The notes beneath the pieces were generated by a model, which saw only the letters and a list, made by a program, of their open reading frames with translations, made no database searches and was not told the DNA's origin. From NCBI GenBank assembly GCA_007115705.1, contig QXEO01000382.1, positions 8,027,318 through 8,091,317 of the forward strand: a stretch of DNA of 64,000 nucleotides. The letters run 5' to 3'. The stretch is from Dactylis glomerata (taxonomy: Eukaryota > Streptophyta > Magnoliopsida > Poales > Poaceae). The position numbers and the translations under genes are program-made. Shown here in pieces: positions 63,938 to 64,000 of this stretch (positions are counted from its first letter, which is position 1; every line of letters begins with the position of its first letter).

Positions 63938-64000
63938 TCTGGTGGTACTGGCCACCGTGGCATCAAACTGTACCATGTACATCTTTGGTACTATAGGGAG

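Larger units (their letters stand above)
61109..64000 (+). mobile_element. Probable Helitron 5' end and body carrying captured gene fragments (right end not in window)
   Basis: TCTCTACTAATAATAC at 61109, preceded by A, matches the TC-type 5' terminus of grass Helitrons. To its right lies a patchwork of fragments from at least three unrelated host genes, all on the minus strand, joined without their other exons (61480-62968). Helitrons are known to capture fragments this way. I did not find the 3' hairpin and CTRR end before 64000, so the call rests on one end and the content. Pack-MULE capture or serial deletions are alternatives. A small MULE (63061-63937) is inserted in the right part. Confidence 0.5.

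Noticed and set aside
1..64000. tRNA, rRNA or CRISPR-like arrays
   Set aside because: No cloverleaf with A and B boxes, rRNA segment or regularly spaced repeat was noticed by eye; a tRNA scan was not possible, so small RNA genes cannot be excluded.

Overview
This is nuclear DNA of a grass, very probably a cool-season (Pooideae) grass such as a member of the wheat, barley, rye or oat group. The evidence is spliced plant genes, nested LTR retrotransposons, CACTA ends of the CACTAGTAGAAAA type with ACCGGTGC subterminal repeats, Stowaway MITEs, and a grass-type PIR2-like/DUF3615 gene. The species cannot be named from sequence alone. About two thirds of the window is transposable elements.

Layout. 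1-9924 is a young non-autonomous Sirevirus-like Copia element on the minus strand; it has gag but no pol, and its left LTR is cut by the window edge. It sits inside a CACTA transposon (9925-14066), breaking a ULP1-like exon, and that CACTA also carries a Harbinger-like insertion (12450-13573). 14343-16130 holds decayed LINE-type sequence. 17692-18819 is an intronless Pelota gene. 19542-22835 is a decayed PIF/Harbinger element with a SANT/Myb-like gene and a transposase tail. 23890-28086 is a three-exon PIR2-like/DUF3615 gene with a Stowaway MITE in its long intron. 28913-33138 is intergenic DNA with a fold-back element and a hAT element that has a perfect 8-bp target duplication.

33139-40745 is a Gypsy-type element with a gag and a novel downstream reading frame but no pol. 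Its 3' LTR is joined to an inverted LTR copy, giving a fold-back of about 760 bp per arm (39840-41874). 41875-44927 is older Gypsy debris. 44928-53996 is a complete Gypsy element with a perfect 5-bp target duplication: a damaged gag-protease in sense and two spliced genes in antisense. 54428-55178 is a histone H2A gene of the H2A.W type with tandem histone promoter elements. 56879-60243 is a seven-exon gene for a CYP20-2-type plastid cyclophilin. From 61109 to the end is a probable Helitron carrying fused fragments of HSP101, a xyloglucan endotransglucosylase and a BAHD acyltransferase, itself hit by a small MULE (63061-63937).

Four host genes look functional: Pelota (ribosome rescue), PIR2-like/DUF3615 (unknown function), histone H2A (chromatin) and CYP20-2 (thylakoid protein folding). 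They form no pathway; they are separate islands among mobile DNA. None of the LTR elements keeps reverse transcriptase or integrase, so all must have moved by borrowing enzymes from autonomous relatives. Exon boundaries, target duplications and substitution counts were worked out by eye.
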